In this document: in pieces, positions 1 to 7,029 of the stretch
How positions within the stretch are numbered: position 1 is the first letter of the stretch
Layout of the letters: each line of letters starts with the position of its first letter
IMG/VR virus record: IMGVR_UViG_3300049203_000068
Coordinates: 1-64,000 of that record
DNA: 64,000 bases
Direction: 5' to 3' (one strand)
Source: a virus
Position numbers and translations under genes: made by a program
The notes under the pieces: generated by a model
What the model was told of the DNA's origin: nothing
Seen by the model: only the letters and a program-made list of their open reading frames with translations
Databases searched by the model: none

Positions 1-164
1 GAGAATATCGATGCTGGTGGGACAACCCGGATGTGCTGGACATGGTTCCCGATCTGCAAAGAGTGCGCGGCGTCAAGAGGCCGATCCTATTTCACGTCAA
101 CGATGAAGGTGAACGAGTTTGATTTAAGAGCTGCGGCAGACTGGCTTGAAGGGGAGAAAGATGA
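1..164 (+). repeat. partial direct repeat of 6053-6358
   Basis: Bases 1-120 match 6053-6172 with three substitutions (at 110, 113 and 116). Bases 121-164 match 6315-6358 exactly. The copy at the window start therefore lacks the 142 bases 6173-6314. The match stops just after the ATG at 161. The two copies deliver the same leader and ribosome-binding segment (GGGGAGAAAG) to two different downstream genes. The left end of this copy lies outside the window. Confidence 0.95.
3..122 (+). CDS. 3' end of small phage protein, copy of the 5959-6174 product
   Basis: The reading frame is open from the window edge to TGA at 120-122. It encodes the last 39 residues of a protein identical in this part to the product at 5959-6174 (motifs CWWDNPD and RPILFHVNDEGERV). 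The start lies outside the window. No function is recognised. Its existence shows that this small gene family is duplicated in the genome. Confidence 0.7.
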   Translation, partial: EYRCWWDNPDVLDMVPDLQRVRGVKRPILFHVNDEGERV

Positions 165-346
165 ACCGGGTAGCCTGTGAGCGATGTTGTAAGCGGCCGA
201 GATTACCTTCGCGGAGATTCCGTTGCGCGGACTGTGGCCGACTCGTCTGCCGCGCCTGTTCGCTGAGCGGTGGACACGGGAAGGGGCAGGGCGCAACGCG
301 CTGTCATTCATGTTTCGACTGCGCGAACAAGACAGGCGCGAATTAG
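161..346 (+). CDS. small Cys-rich, probable zinc-binding protein
   Basis: A 61-residue protein starting at the ATG behind GGGGAGAAAG; an in-frame TTG at 146 is a poorer start. It has a series of CxxC-type pairs (CERCC, CADCG, CRAC, CHSCFDC), resembling treble-clef or FYVE-like zinc knuckles. This is a structural guess, not a family assignment. Its stop overlaps the GTG of the DpdA gene by one base, implying translational coupling. It belongs to a large set of tiny Cys-rich proteins in this phage. Function unknown. Confidence 0.65.
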   Translation: MNRVACERCCKRPRLPSRRFRCADCGRLVCRACSLSGGHGKGQGATRCHSCFDCANKTGAN

Positions 347-1080
347 TGAGGTTCTTTGTTGGCCTACATAAACCGCATCATGCGGCCAACTTTGATCGGG
401 CATTTATTTCCGTAAATCGTCTGCGCGAGCGCAAAAGCCTGTTCCCCGCGAAAGAGTGGATCATGGATTCAGGAGCATTCAGCACAATTCTTAAGCATGG
501 CGGCTATCCGTTCCCGCCAGATGAATACGCGAGAGAGATCGTTCGCTGGAAGTCTAACGGCAAACTGCTCGCGGCGGTCACGCAGGATTACATGTGCGAG
601 CGCGACATGCTAGCGATTACGGGGCTCACGGTCGCGGATCATCAACGACTAACTATCGAGCGCTACGACGCTCTGATCACGGCAGCCACCGGCGTTTACA
701 TCATGCCCGTACTGCAAGGTTACACGCCATGCGAGTACGTTGATCACATCGGGCAATACGGAGATCGTCTCACGCCGGGCATGTGGGTAGGTGTCGGCTC
801 GGTCTGCAAGCGCAACGGATCACCGAAGCGCGTCCTTGATGTTCTGATTGCGATTAAGACAGAGCGCCCGGATCTAAGGCTACACGGGTTTGGATTGAAG
901 ATTACGGCACTATCAAAGGGAACGATCCGAGCATTGCTGGAGAGCGCAGATTCAATGGCATGGAGCTTCGCGGCGCGAAAGAAAAAACAGAATGCGAACG
1001 ATTGGCGAAACGCAGAAAAGTTCCGAGCGCGTATCGATCAGCCTCTCGGCGAATATCAGGGCCACTTTATTGAACTGTGA
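346..1080 (+). CDS. dpdA: DpdA-like 7-deazaguanine DNA transglycosylase
   Basis: A 244-residue protein related to tRNA-guanine transglycosylases. Enzymes of the DpdA group exchange guanine in DNA for a 7-deazaguanine such as preQ0, which protects phage DNA from restriction. Visible signature blocks in order: MDSGAFS (40-46, putative catalytic Asp41), QDYMCE (80-85), TGL..HQ (92-100), PVLQG (121-125), VGVGSVCKR (148-156), HGFGLK (180-185) and SADSMAWS (200-207). The chosen GTG start overlaps the previous stop; a TTG at 223 would lie inside the preceding gene. The downstream HNH gene overlaps by 4 bases. No FolE, QueD, QueE or QueC gene is visible in the window, so the base precursor must come from the host or from genes outside it. 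Confidence 0.88.
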   Translation: MRFFVGLHKPHHAANFDRAFISVNRLRERKSLFPAKEWIMDSGAFSTILKHGGYPFPPDEYAREIVRWKSNGKLLAAVTQDYMCERDMLAITGLTVADHQRLTIERYDALITAATGVYIMPVLQGYTPCEYVDHIGQYGDRLTPGMWVGVGSVCKRNGSPKRVLDVLIAIKTERPDLRLHGFGLKITALSKGTIRALLESADSMAWSFAARKKKQNANDWRNAEKFRARIDQPLGEYQGHFIEL

Positions 1081-1511
1081 GCACTCTATATCTGCTTCTT
1101 TACGATCACTACGAACCGATGAACTACCGCAACTCGACATTCAGAATCCGAGAAGACGCTAAGCCGCTTCGATCTAAAACAGCGATGAAGCGTACCAGGA
1201 TAAAGAGATCTCTGCGTCCGACTTTGAAGAAGCGCAGCGAGTCGCCGGCAGAAACGAAGTTTAAGCGAGCAGTCAGAATCCGTGATGATTACAGGTGTCA
1301 GTTTCCGGGTTGTAATGTCCAGTCAAAACGCATCGATGTTCATCACATCGCAAAGCGATCACAGCGCCCTGACTTGAAATTTGAAGTGGGCAACGGAGTA
1401 TGCCTCTGCCGAGAGCATCACGACTGGACAGATCATAATCACGATAAAGCGGTGAGCATGGGCCTACTGTCAACGGATAGTTACGAACTGGCAAAGAAGA
1501 AAGAGAGTTGA
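1077..1511 (+). CDS. HNH endonuclease
   Basis: A 144-residue protein from a GTG that overlaps the DpdA stop (GTGA); ATGs at 1119 and 1186 are alternative starts. The N-terminus is basic. The C-terminal half is an HNH fold: CQFPGC, then DVHHI (first His pair), CLCREHHDWTDHNHD (second Cys pair and last His cluster). The paired cysteines suggest a zinc-stabilised beta-beta-alpha-metal nuclease. Such small HNH proteins in phages may nick DNA or help packaging, but packaging genes lie elsewhere here, so the target is unknown. Confidence 0.85.
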   Translation: MSTLYLLLYDHYEPMNYRNSTFRIREDAKPLRSKTAMKRTRIKRSLRPTLKKRSESPAETKFKRAVRIRDDYRCQFPGCNVQSKRIDVHHIAKRSQRPDLKFEVGNGVCLCREHHDWTDHNHDKAVSMGLLSTDSYELAKKKES

Positions 1512-1519
1512 GGGGACCA

Positions 1520-1756
1520 ATGCCAACACATGAACAGAAGTTAGCAATGCTGGAGATGCTCGACAGGTGCGATGCGGAAGCATGGCGAGCCACGGTTGCG
1601 TACTGCGCGCGGGAACTTGCAGCAGAGCAAGATTTGCTCGCGGAGATTGTCTGCCGCCGGCTGAGTTTGAAGCGGAGCAGGTCAACGCTGAATCAAAACA
1701 CCTTGACCATCATCCCGCCGATCACCTTGGCTCAGTACTGCGCTCAGTCGGGTTAA
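1520..1756 (+). CDS. hypothetical small protein
   Basis: A 78-residue product from ATG 1520, preceded by GAGGGG at good spacing. The first 45 residues are helical and acidic. The C-terminal part is less convincing, because the +2 frame is also open through 1794, so a small frameshift in this gene cannot be excluded. No family recognised. Confidence 0.55.
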   Translation: MPTHEQKLAMLEMLDRCDAEAWRATVAYCARELAAEQDLLAEIVCRRLSLKRSRSTLNQNTLTIIPPITLAQYCAQSG

Positions 1757-1780
1757 AGATCGTTACCGCGGAGACTACGC

Positions 1781-1975
1781 ATGCCAATGATTAGACCCAT
1801 CACCGATCCACAAGAGTTACTACAGGCTCAGATAGATGAGGTTCACGTAGGGAATCTTGCAATGCGCGAGAAGATCAAAAACTACCGCGCCATATTGAAG
1901 GCTGGAGAACAAGCTGAGGAAGAGTTACGAGCGGAGTTAAAGGTATTGAAGGCGACAGAGAAAGGGGAGGGTTAG
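1781..1975 (+). CDS. hypothetical coiled-coil protein
   Basis: A 64-residue, strongly helical, charged protein (heptad-like stretch from about residue 22 to 60) ending in EKGEG. It starts at ATG 1781. It lies in the string of small rightward genes and is followed after 2 bases by the GTG of the next. No family recognised. Confidence 0.6.
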   Translation: MPMIRPITDPQELLQAQIDEVHVGNLAMREKIKNYRAILKAGEQAEEELRAELKVLKATEKGEG

Positions 1976-1977
1976 TT

Positions 1978-2343
1978 GTGGCTGAGAAAATCAAGATAAC
2001 GAAGTCGCGGGACTTTTTTGTTACGGAGACACGCAATCTTAATAAGAACGGGTGTCCTTACGGCGCGAAGAAAACAGAACGGCGTGAGCTTGAACCGTGG
2101 GAATCGTGGGCGCTGGATATGCTCAGTCGCTATAACAACGGCAATCGCAAACGGGCATTACTGAGCTTGATTCCGATCCTTGTAGGTGAAACCTGCGAAA
2201 CGTTGCTCAGGTCAGGGATGGAAGGCTCTAAAGTCACAGACATGCGATTCAAATTGGTTCAGGAATACAAAGACGACCTATTGTCTCGTTTAGGCGAGAC
2301 CGCCGCAGACTCTGCCGTTACCACCAGAGAGGGGATGGATTAG
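1978..2343 (+). CDS. hypothetical protein
   Basis: A 121-residue protein with a GTG start preceded by AAAGGGGAGGG. Residues 40-100 are predicted helical (WESWALDMLSRYNNGNRKRALL...), followed by an acidic tail. The next gene starts directly after its TAG. No recognised domain. Confidence 0.65.
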   Translation: MAEKIKITKSRDFFVTETRNLNKNGCPYGAKKTERRELEPWESWALDMLSRYNNGNRKRALLSLIPILVGETCETLLRSGMEGSKVTDMRFKLVQEYKDDLLSRLGETAADSAVTTREGMD

Positions 2344-2553
2344 ATGGATAAGTGGCGCTGGGCCATCATTTCGTTCTGCGTCGTATTTACCGCGATCATG
2401 ACGTACTTCAACTGGTCGCGGTTAGTGAGAATCGAGCGGGCCTTAAAGGATAAGGAGCAACCCAATGACCCAAGAGAAGGCAACAGCAACATGGACCAAA
2501 GACGCGCCAACGGCGGAGGGCGTGTATTGGTGGCGCGACTCTGCCGTAGATAA
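2344..2553 (+). CDS. small membrane protein
   Basis: A 69-residue product with one probable transmembrane helix at residues 5-22 (WAIISFCVVFTAIMTYF), then a polar tail. The last 30 residues overlap, in another frame, the start of the gene at 2465. Starts immediately after the previous stop. Function unknown. Confidence 0.55.
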   Translation: MDKWRWAIISFCVVFTAIMTYFNWSRLVRIERALKDKEQPNDPREGNSNMDQRRANGGGRVLVARLCRR

Positions 2554-3025
2554 CGATCCTGATGTTCATTTAGTGCAAGGCGAATTCTTTTATCAAGTCG
2601 GGTTTGCCTCGTCGGAGTTGGTTGCGAACTTCGGGGGCGAGTGGTTAGGACCAATAACGCCCGAACAAGTCAGCGAACGCAATGCGCTACTCAGTGAAGT
2701 AGCTACACTTCGCACCGAGGCTCTCAAGGGCATCTGTGTTTACTGCGGCTATGTCGAACAGTACGAATCACTAGAGCAGAAGGCGGGCGAAGAGGGTAAC
2801 GCGATGCGAGTGGGGCATATTCGCCAGTGCGAGGCGCGGCCTGAGGTGAAGTTGATTGCGTTTAGTGAGCAGTTGATAGATGAAGTGGCGCGACTGCGAG
2901 AGGCGCTGGAGGGATTACGGCAACGTCACGGATGCTTCTGCGAGCTACCGCCAAATGTGGGGAGTCCAGATCATACCGTCGAGTGTGACCGCGCTCGCGC
3001 CGCCCTCGCGGGAAAGGACAGGTAA
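2465..3025 (+). CDS. hypothetical protein with coiled coil and Cys clusters
   Basis: A 186-residue protein from ATG 2465 behind AAGGAG. The N-terminal 70 residues are a small beta domain (TKDAPTAEGVYWWRD...). The middle is a coiled coil (65-90 and 130-150). Cysteine pairs ICVYCG and CFCELPP suggest zinc binding. The C-terminal pattern RxxHGCFC....C.RARAAL recurs in the next gene, so the two tails are related. Function unknown. Confidence 0.65.
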   Translation: MTQEKATATWTKDAPTAEGVYWWRDSAVDNDPDVHLVQGEFFYQVGFASSELVANFGGEWLGPITPEQVSERNALLSEVATLRTEALKGICVYCGYVEQYESLEQKAGEEGNAMRVGHIRQCEARPEVKLIAFSEQLIDEVARLREALEGLRQRHGCFCELPPNVGSPDHTVECDRARAALAGKDR

Positions 3026-3027
3026 CG

Positions 3028-3279
3028 GTGATGGCTAGTAAGTTCGCGCTGCAAGTCGCTGAGCGACACTTTGAAACAACGAAGACCATCGGAGCACAAA
3101 GATTAGCCGATAACGTGGATGCGGCGCTTCAGGAAGTTTGGGCCGTGCTCGAAGGGCTGCGCAATAGCCACGGCTGTTGGTGTCACGCCACTGAGGAATA
3201 CGAATTCAAGCCTCCGTTTGTATGTGGCGAGCAATGTCAACGCGCTCGCGCCTTGATGGAGAAACTGGAGTTGAAGTGA
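3028..3279 (+). CDS. hypothetical Cys-containing protein, tail related to upstream gene
   Basis: An 83-residue product (GTG 3028 or ATG 3031). Its second half (LRNSHGCWCH...C.RARALMEKL) mirrors the tail of the preceding protein (LRQRHGCFCE...CDRARAAL), pointing to a duplicated module. The four cysteines probably bind a metal. The following gene overlaps by 4 bases. Function unknown. Confidence 0.6.
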   Translation: MMASKFALQVAERHFETTKTIGAQRLADNVDAALQEVWAVLEGLRNSHGCWCHATEEYEFKPPFVCGEQCQRARALMEKLELK

Positions 3280-3401
3280 CGATTTACTTCTGTCCCGCGT
3301 GTTATGGGAAGAAGGTTTACTGCCGCGGTTGCAAAACGCGCCATTGCCTTTGTTCGTGGAATTGCTGCCCGCGTAAAAAGAAACCGGAGGTTAGACCATG
3401 A
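3276..3401 (+). CDS. tiny Cys-rich protein (41 aa)
   Basis: A GTG start overlaps the previous stop (GTGA) and the TGA overlaps the next ATG (ATGA). The product has eight cysteines in 41 residues (CPACY, CRGCK, CLC, CC), typical of a zinc-ribbon-like micro-protein, with a basic C-terminus (PRKKKPEVRP). The double overlap supports real translation. Function unknown. Confidence 0.55.
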   Translation: MTIYFCPACYGKKVYCRGCKTRHCLCSWNCCPRKKKPEVRP

Positions 3402-3601
3402 GTAAGTCAACGGATGAGCGCAAGAAGTCGCTCTTGCAAAAGTGCAAACTCCAACGCGACATGCTCGCGTTCCTTGAAAAGTCGGTTGAGAATAACGAGG
3501 TCATTCACGCGGCGACGGTAGTTAAGACCATCACTGAGACGGCTGGCGATATAGTCTACGGAGCCGGAAGGTACAACGAAGCACTCATAGCGAAAGATTA
3601 G
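3398..3601 (+). CDS. hypothetical helical protein
   Basis: A 67-residue charged helical protein. ATG overlaps the previous stop and is preceded by GGAGG. No recognised motif. Confidence 0.6.
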   Translation: MSKSTDERKKSLLQKCKLQRDMLAFLEKSVENNEVIHAATVVKTITETAGDIVYGAGRYNEALIAKD

Positions 3602-3605
3602 ACCA

Positions 3606-3815
3606 ATGAGCACAACTAGGGACGAAACAATTGAACTGATCTTAGATCATTTGTTTACCAATGGCGACAAAGTAAAAGGGGATCGCCTGTTGCTGATTAC
3701 TGAAGACTACTCAGGCGCGGCTAAAGTCAGCAACGCGCGATATCTCGGCGGTTACAGCCGACCAGCCATCAGGAATTTATTACAGGACGCTCTCAGAGAA
3801 GGGAAGCCACGATGA
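3606..3815 (+). CDS. hypothetical protein
   Basis: A 69-residue product starting 4 bases after the preceding stop. The second half (YLGGYSRPAIRNLLQDALREG) could form a helix-turn-helix-like helical pair, but this is speculative. The ATGA overlap with the next gene indicates coupled translation. Confidence 0.6.
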   Translation: MSTTRDETIELILDHLFTNGDKVKGDRLLLITEDYSGAAKVSNARYLGGYSRPAIRNLLQDALREGKPR

Positions 3816-4036
3816 ATAACGATGATCTAACTAAGGAATCACGCTCGGTTTACGGATTAGCAATGGGCGAACTTGGCTATCGTGTCGGCAAGGATGGAAT
3901 TACCGCGATCGAGCCTATCGACGTGAACGGCCAGATGGCCTACGTGCCGTGGTTCAACGTCTGGCGTGGACAAACACTTGTCTGCAAGGTGAATGCTGCC
4001 CATGTTCATATTGTCGAGTACGCACCATCTAATTGA
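3812..4036 (+). CDS. hypothetical protein
   Basis: A 74-residue mixed alpha/beta protein (GYRVGKDGITAIEPIDVNG...). Overlaps the preceding gene by 4 bases. No domain recognised. Confidence 0.6.
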   Translation: MNNDDLTKESRSVYGLAMGELGYRVGKDGITAIEPIDVNGQMAYVPWFNVWRGQTLVCKVNAAHVHIVEYAPSN

Positions 4037-4053
4037 GAAGGGAAGCCACAGGA

Positions 4054-4344
4054 ATGAGTGAGAAGGAACAACCGCAGATGCTTCGGATGGAATCAATTAG
4101 TAACGGAATAATCCAAACCGGGTTTAGCTGCCATCCCGTCCGGGGGGATAGCCACCTGGAAGCCAACTGTGGACCCACGGCTGACGGGAAAAGACACCAG
4201 CCGCCACGGGTAGAGTTTTGGTGTGCTTCGGGCTGGTATAGCACGACCGAGGCTCGAACGTTCGCTAAAGCAATCATGGAAATCTGCGATAAAGCCGATT
4301 CTCTTTGGGAGCAAGTTAAAGATCGCGCGAGGGATACTCCATGA
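4054..4344 (+). CDS. hypothetical protein
   Basis: A 96-residue product. ATG 4054 follows GGAAG/AGG; an upstream in-frame TTG at 4033 is less likely. The C-terminal half is a helix, and the middle contains a short beta stretch (VEFWCASGWYSTTEA). Four-base overlap with the next gene. Function unknown. Confidence 0.6.
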   Translation: MSEKEQPQMLRMESISNGIIQTGFSCHPVRGDSHLEANCGPTADGKRHQPPRVEFWCASGWYSTTEARTFAKAIMEICDKADSLWEQVKDRARDTP

Positions 4345-4559
4345 CTCTCACTACTGAACAACTACCAGTTGGCACGAAGATTCGATTTACGCAAACGCTT
4401 GAGTGTGACGCGAACGAGGATCATCCTGCGTTTACTTATGCCGTGAAGGGCGACCTCGGTGAGATTACCGGACACGGTTGTCGTGAGGGTTACTGGGTGA
4501 CGTGGGAACATTGGCCCACGCCGTTTGGTGCCAGCCGAGAGGAGTTTGAGCCGGTATGA
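4341..4559 (+). CDS. small beta-rich protein
   Basis: A 72-residue protein that looks like a single SH3-like beta barrel (LPVGTKIRFTQTLE...YAVKGDLGEITG...YWVTWEHW). Such barrels occur in small phage nucleic-acid or protein binders; this is a fold guess only. Overlaps both neighbours by 4 bases. Confidence 0.6.
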   Translation: MTLTTEQLPVGTKIRFTQTLECDANEDHPAFTYAVKGDLGEITGHGCREGYWVTWEHWPTPFGASREEFEPV

Positions 4560-4834
4560 CTACTGAACAACTAGCCGCGCTAAAGGAAGTAGCAGAGCAG
4601 GTCAAGGGACCATTCCAAAGCGCTCTACACGAAGTTATGTGGCGAGAAGAGTTTCACCAGCGATTCACTCCAACTACGTGTTTAGAGTTACTGGAGGAAG
4701 TGGAGCGGCTGACAGCACAGATAGATCGATTGTATACGTGCGTGGTGTGTGAGGCTACGCTGTGCGAACCTGAAACGCCGCCGCATTGCGAGGATTGTAT
4801 TCTGAGGGAGGAACATTATGGATATGCCGACTAA
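4556..4834 (+). CDS. hypothetical protein with C-terminal zinc knuckle
   Basis: A 92-residue protein. A helical N-terminus is followed by a leucine-rich coiled coil (LELLEEVERLTAQIDRL), then CVVCEATLC...HCEDC, a four-cysteine knuckle. Layout resembles other phage Ea22-like accessory proteins. The last 17 bases overlap the Lar-like gene. Confidence 0.6.
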   Translation: MTTEQLAALKEVAEQVKGPFQSALHEVMWREEFHQRFTPTTCLELLEEVERLTAQIDRLYTCVVCEATLCEPETPPHCEDCILREEHYGYAD

Positions 4835-5168
4835 TTCATCAGAGGCGCAACCACAGGGAGTGGAACTGTTGCCGTGTCCATTCTGTAGACGTAAGTCGCT
4901 AGTCGAGGAGTTCCGTGATGGGGATGATCCGCAGCCGCTATTCGTGGTGACGTGCGAGGTCTGCCCGGTCAAGACCTACGATCAATTCTCGGCTCAAGAG
5001 GCCATTCGTATCTGGAACATCCGTGCAGATGATCGGTTCCGAGATCTGTGCCGTTCAGCGTTAGCTATTGCTAAGCGCAAGGGCAACGCTACTAACTGGG
5101 AGGCTTTCGTGAACCAACTAGAAAGGGCTTTCCACACAAACAAGCAGAAGGAGCACCTTGATGGCTGA
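4818..5168 (+). CDS. Lar-like restriction alleviation protein
   Basis: A 116-residue protein. Residues 18-70 fit the Lar / Ea8.5-type pattern: LLPCPFCRRKS, an acidic loop, VTCEVC, then a helix ending AIRIWNIR (the usual AIeaWNrR). Lar of the Rac prophage modulates type I restriction, and family members are common in phage accessory blocks. The C-terminal helical extension (85-116) has no recognised role. With DpdA and the methyltransferase at 54 kb it may form part of an anti-restriction set. Confidence 0.7.
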   Translation: MDMPTNSSEAQPQGVELLPCPFCRRKSLVEEFRDGDDPQPLFVVTCEVCPVKTYDQFSAQEAIRIWNIRADDRFRDLCRSALAIAKRKGNATNWEAFVNQLERAFHTNKQKEHLDG

Positions 5169-5658
5169 AGCACCCGAACGGCTATTCGTTCAATTAACAC
5201 CTATGGGCGGGACGATCTCTTATCTCAGTAGTCCACCTGATAATCGCAAACCCGTTTATGAATATATCCGCGTTGACCTTCCCCGCGCTACAGCAGACAC
5301 TGAAAAGGCGGCACAACTAGCGGACGACTTTGCGCGACGGCTGCGGAGCATTAACAATCACGCCACGGCAGCGGGAGTCGAAGTGTTAGCGAAAGAGATC
5401 CGCGAACTCACTCCCCGCGCTACTGGAGAAACAACAGTTGAGACGGCGCTGGCCGAGTTACGGGAGATGTTTCCGGGCAAGGTGATCATGGTTCGACGCG
5501 AAGACAGTTTTTATCCGCCTGACGGTCGGGATGCCGCAGAGACGAATTCGATGGTAACGATCAAGATCGGTTACTTGGAATCAGAACCAAAATTCAGAAG
5601 CTTTAGATCGCTTGAGGACTGCATGGCCCAAGTGCGCAAGTGGAAGGAATCGCAATGA
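5161..5658 (+). CDS. hypothetical protein
   Basis: A 165-residue product from ATG 5161 behind AGAAGGAG. The N-terminal 40 residues (RLFVQLTPMGGTISYLS...PVYEYIRVD) form a short beta domain common in phage accessory proteins. The middle is helical; the C-terminus is alpha/beta. Its TGA overlaps the next ATG. No function assigned. Confidence 0.6.
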   Translation: MAEAPERLFVQLTPMGGTISYLSSPPDNRKPVYEYIRVDLPRATADTEKAAQLADDFARRLRSINNHATAAGVEVLAKEIRELTPRATGETTVETALAELREMFPGKVIMVRREDSFYPPDGRDAAETNSMVTIKIGYLESEPKFRSFRSLEDCMAQVRKWKESQ

Positions 5659-5891
5659 CTAAAGACGAAATAAAAGATCTTAAAGACGTACTACGCGACG
5701 CTGCGTGGTCTATTGTTCGAGACTCTGCACTCTACAAAGATCGACTTCTCAGCAACGATGAATGCGACCGCAAGGCTGATTACTTAGCGGACTACTTACA
5801 TTCAACCGCTATCGTGTGGATCGTGGATCAAGAGTGCGCAGAGATAGCACGCAAAGAAGCGGCTAATGCAGTAATGGAGGATGCAGCGTAA
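5655..5891 (+). CDS. hypothetical helical protein
   Basis: A 78-residue, mostly helical, acidic protein. ATG overlaps the preceding stop (ATGA), preferred over an upstream GTG. No recognised family. Confidence 0.6.
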   Translation: MTKDEIKDLKDVLRDAAWSIVRDSALYKDRLLSNDECDRKADYLADYLHSTAIVWIVDQECAEIARKEAANAVMEDAA

Positions 5892-6014
5892 ATGCCGACC
5901 TTTGGGCAAGCCATCAGGGCCGCGCGGCTTGGTTATCACTGGAGCGTAAAGCACGTGCATGATTCGGATCGACGCGCAGGGACCGCCGTGGCAAATCAAT
6001 CTCTGCCCTCCTGA
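5892..6014 (+). CDS. possible micro-ORF (40 aa)
   Basis: ATG directly follows the previous TAA. The first residues (FGQAIRAARLG) look like a real protein start, but the frame closes after 40 residues, inside the ORF beginning at 5959 in another frame. It may be the 5' part of a gene frameshifted near 5950-5960, with 5959-6174 as its remainder, or a genuine micro-protein. Confidence 0.3.
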   Translation: MPTFGQAIRAARLGYHWSVKHVHDSDRRAGTAVANQSLPS

Positions 6015-6174
6015 CGCGTTACCAAAAGGGAAAGGCGATAGGCACACGAGCGGAGAATATCGATGCTGGTGGGACAACCCGGATGTGCTGGACATGGTTC
6101 CCGATCTGCAAAGAGTGCGCGGCGTCAAGAGGCCGATCCTATTTCACGTCAACGATGAAGGCGAGCGGGTTTAA
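5959..6174 (+). CDS. small phage protein, complete copy of the family at window start
   Basis: A 71-residue protein. The N-terminus (MIRIDAQGPPWQINLCPPDAL) has a poor ribosome site, so the true start may lie elsewhere. The C-terminal 39 residues are duplicated at 3-122. TAA overlaps the ATG of the next gene by one base. Function unknown. Confidence 0.55.
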   Translation: MIRIDAQGPPWQINLCPPDALPKGKGDRHTSGEYRCWWDNPDVLDMVPDLQRVRGVKRPILFHVNDEGERV

Positions 6175-6368
6175 TGGCAATTCTTAAATGGACATCCTTT
6201 CACGAGATCTCAGTAGCGCTAACAGATGAAGAAATGAGCGAAGTTGAGATCGGTCTATCTGGATTCGAGTCAAAGTATTCGATCTATTTTTCTACTCGTG
6301 AGGTAGCGATTAAAGATTTAAGAGCTGCGGCAGACTGGCTTGAAGGGGAGAAAGATGAGCGACGCTGA
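6174..6368 (+). CDS. hypothetical protein
   Basis: A 64-residue product starting on the last base of the preceding stop. The C-terminal region (AIKDLRAAADWLEGEKDERR) is encoded partly by bases duplicated at 121-164. The 142-base gap in the duplicate removes the first part of this gene there. Function unknown. Confidence 0.55.
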   Translation: MAILKWTSFHEISVALTDEEMSEVEIGLSGFESKYSIYFSTREVAIKDLRAAADWLEGEKDERR

Positions 6369-6534
6369 ATACGAAGAATTTATCCGATCCATACCGCCTG
6401 AGAATTGGCATTGTCAGAAGTGCGCGGGCCCGTTCGTCTTCGATGGCAACTCCTATGCGTGTGACCGCTGCGAAATGATGTGGCCTGCCGCCCATATCGT
6501 TCAGTTTGGTTATGCGGATCTAACACGCGAATGA
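6355..6534 (+). CDS. small zinc-ribbon protein
   Basis: A 59-residue protein from ATG 6355 behind GGGGAGAAAG. CQKCAGPF...YACDRCEMMW is a four-cysteine zinc ribbon. This gene and the one at 161 share an identical leader but differ completely after the ATG, so the upstream module has been recombined onto different zinc proteins. Confidence 0.65.
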   Translation: MSDAEYEEFIRSIPPENWHCQKCAGPFVFDGNSYACDRCEMMWPAAHIVQFGYADLTRE

Positions 6535-6559
6535 CCGCCTATTACAAAGAAATTTAGCG

Positions 6560-6904
6560 ATGTTCAGTGCTTATAAAATCACGAGCCAGGTGAGCCACAA
6601 GGCTTACATTGGAATAACCGCCGTTGGCGTCGACGTTCGCTGGCGCGAGCACGTTCAAGAATCAAGGCGTGGTAAAACGGGCGCACTTCATGCCGCCATC
6701 CGAAAATACGGGAGCGAAACGTTTAACGTTGTGCACATAGCGTCGGCGGTATCACGAGAAGACCTTTTGCTCCTTGAAAAACTGTTAATTGCCCAGCACG
6801 GAACCCGAGCACCCAACGGCTACAACCTAACGATAGGCGGTGATGGCTGTCTTGGGCTCAGGATAACGAGATTCACAGCCCATCTGCATGGAAGCGCGAT
6901 TTGA
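6560..6904 (+). CDS. GIY-YIG endonuclease
   Basis: A 114-residue protein with the GIY-YIG nuclease core: YKITSQVSHKAYIGIT (first strand, YIG at 17-19), VDVRWREHV (catalytic Arg in the following helix), a middle segment with RKYG, and LLEKLLIAQHGTRAPNGYNLTIGG ending in the conserved Asn. The last 20 residues run into a frame that overlaps the next gene. A free-standing homing-type or accessory nuclease is likely. The target is unknown. Confidence 0.85.
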   Translation: MFSAYKITSQVSHKAYIGITAVGVDVRWREHVQESRRGKTGALHAAIRKYGSETFNVVHIASAVSREDLLLLEKLLIAQHGTRAPNGYNLTIGGDGCLGLRITRFTAHLHGSAI

Positions 6905-7029
6905 TTGCGGCGGGATGGACCGAAGAGCGACATACAGTCTGGAAAGATCCTGAAGGCAACCTGTGGCGCGGGCCATATGGCGCATGGTGCGAGCTTCGGC
7001 GGCGGATAGCGAAGGAGTGTTTCAAATGA
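6901..7029 (+). CDS. small hypothetical protein (42 aa)
   Basis: A TTG start seven bases after GGAAG, overlapping the GIY-YIG stop (TTGA). The TGA overlaps the ATG of the next gene. The sequence (AAGWTEERHTVWKDPEGNLW...) looks like a compact phage domain. The frame remains open about 50 bases upstream inside the nuclease gene, so the product could originally have been longer. Confidence 0.5.
   Translation: MIAAGWTEERHTVWKDPEGNLWRGPYGAWCELRRRIAKECFK

Noticed and set aside
1567-1794. Alternative frame overlapping the 1520-1756 gene
   Set aside because: No ribosome site at its start. Only its end looks protein-like, so at most it marks a frameshift in the main gene.
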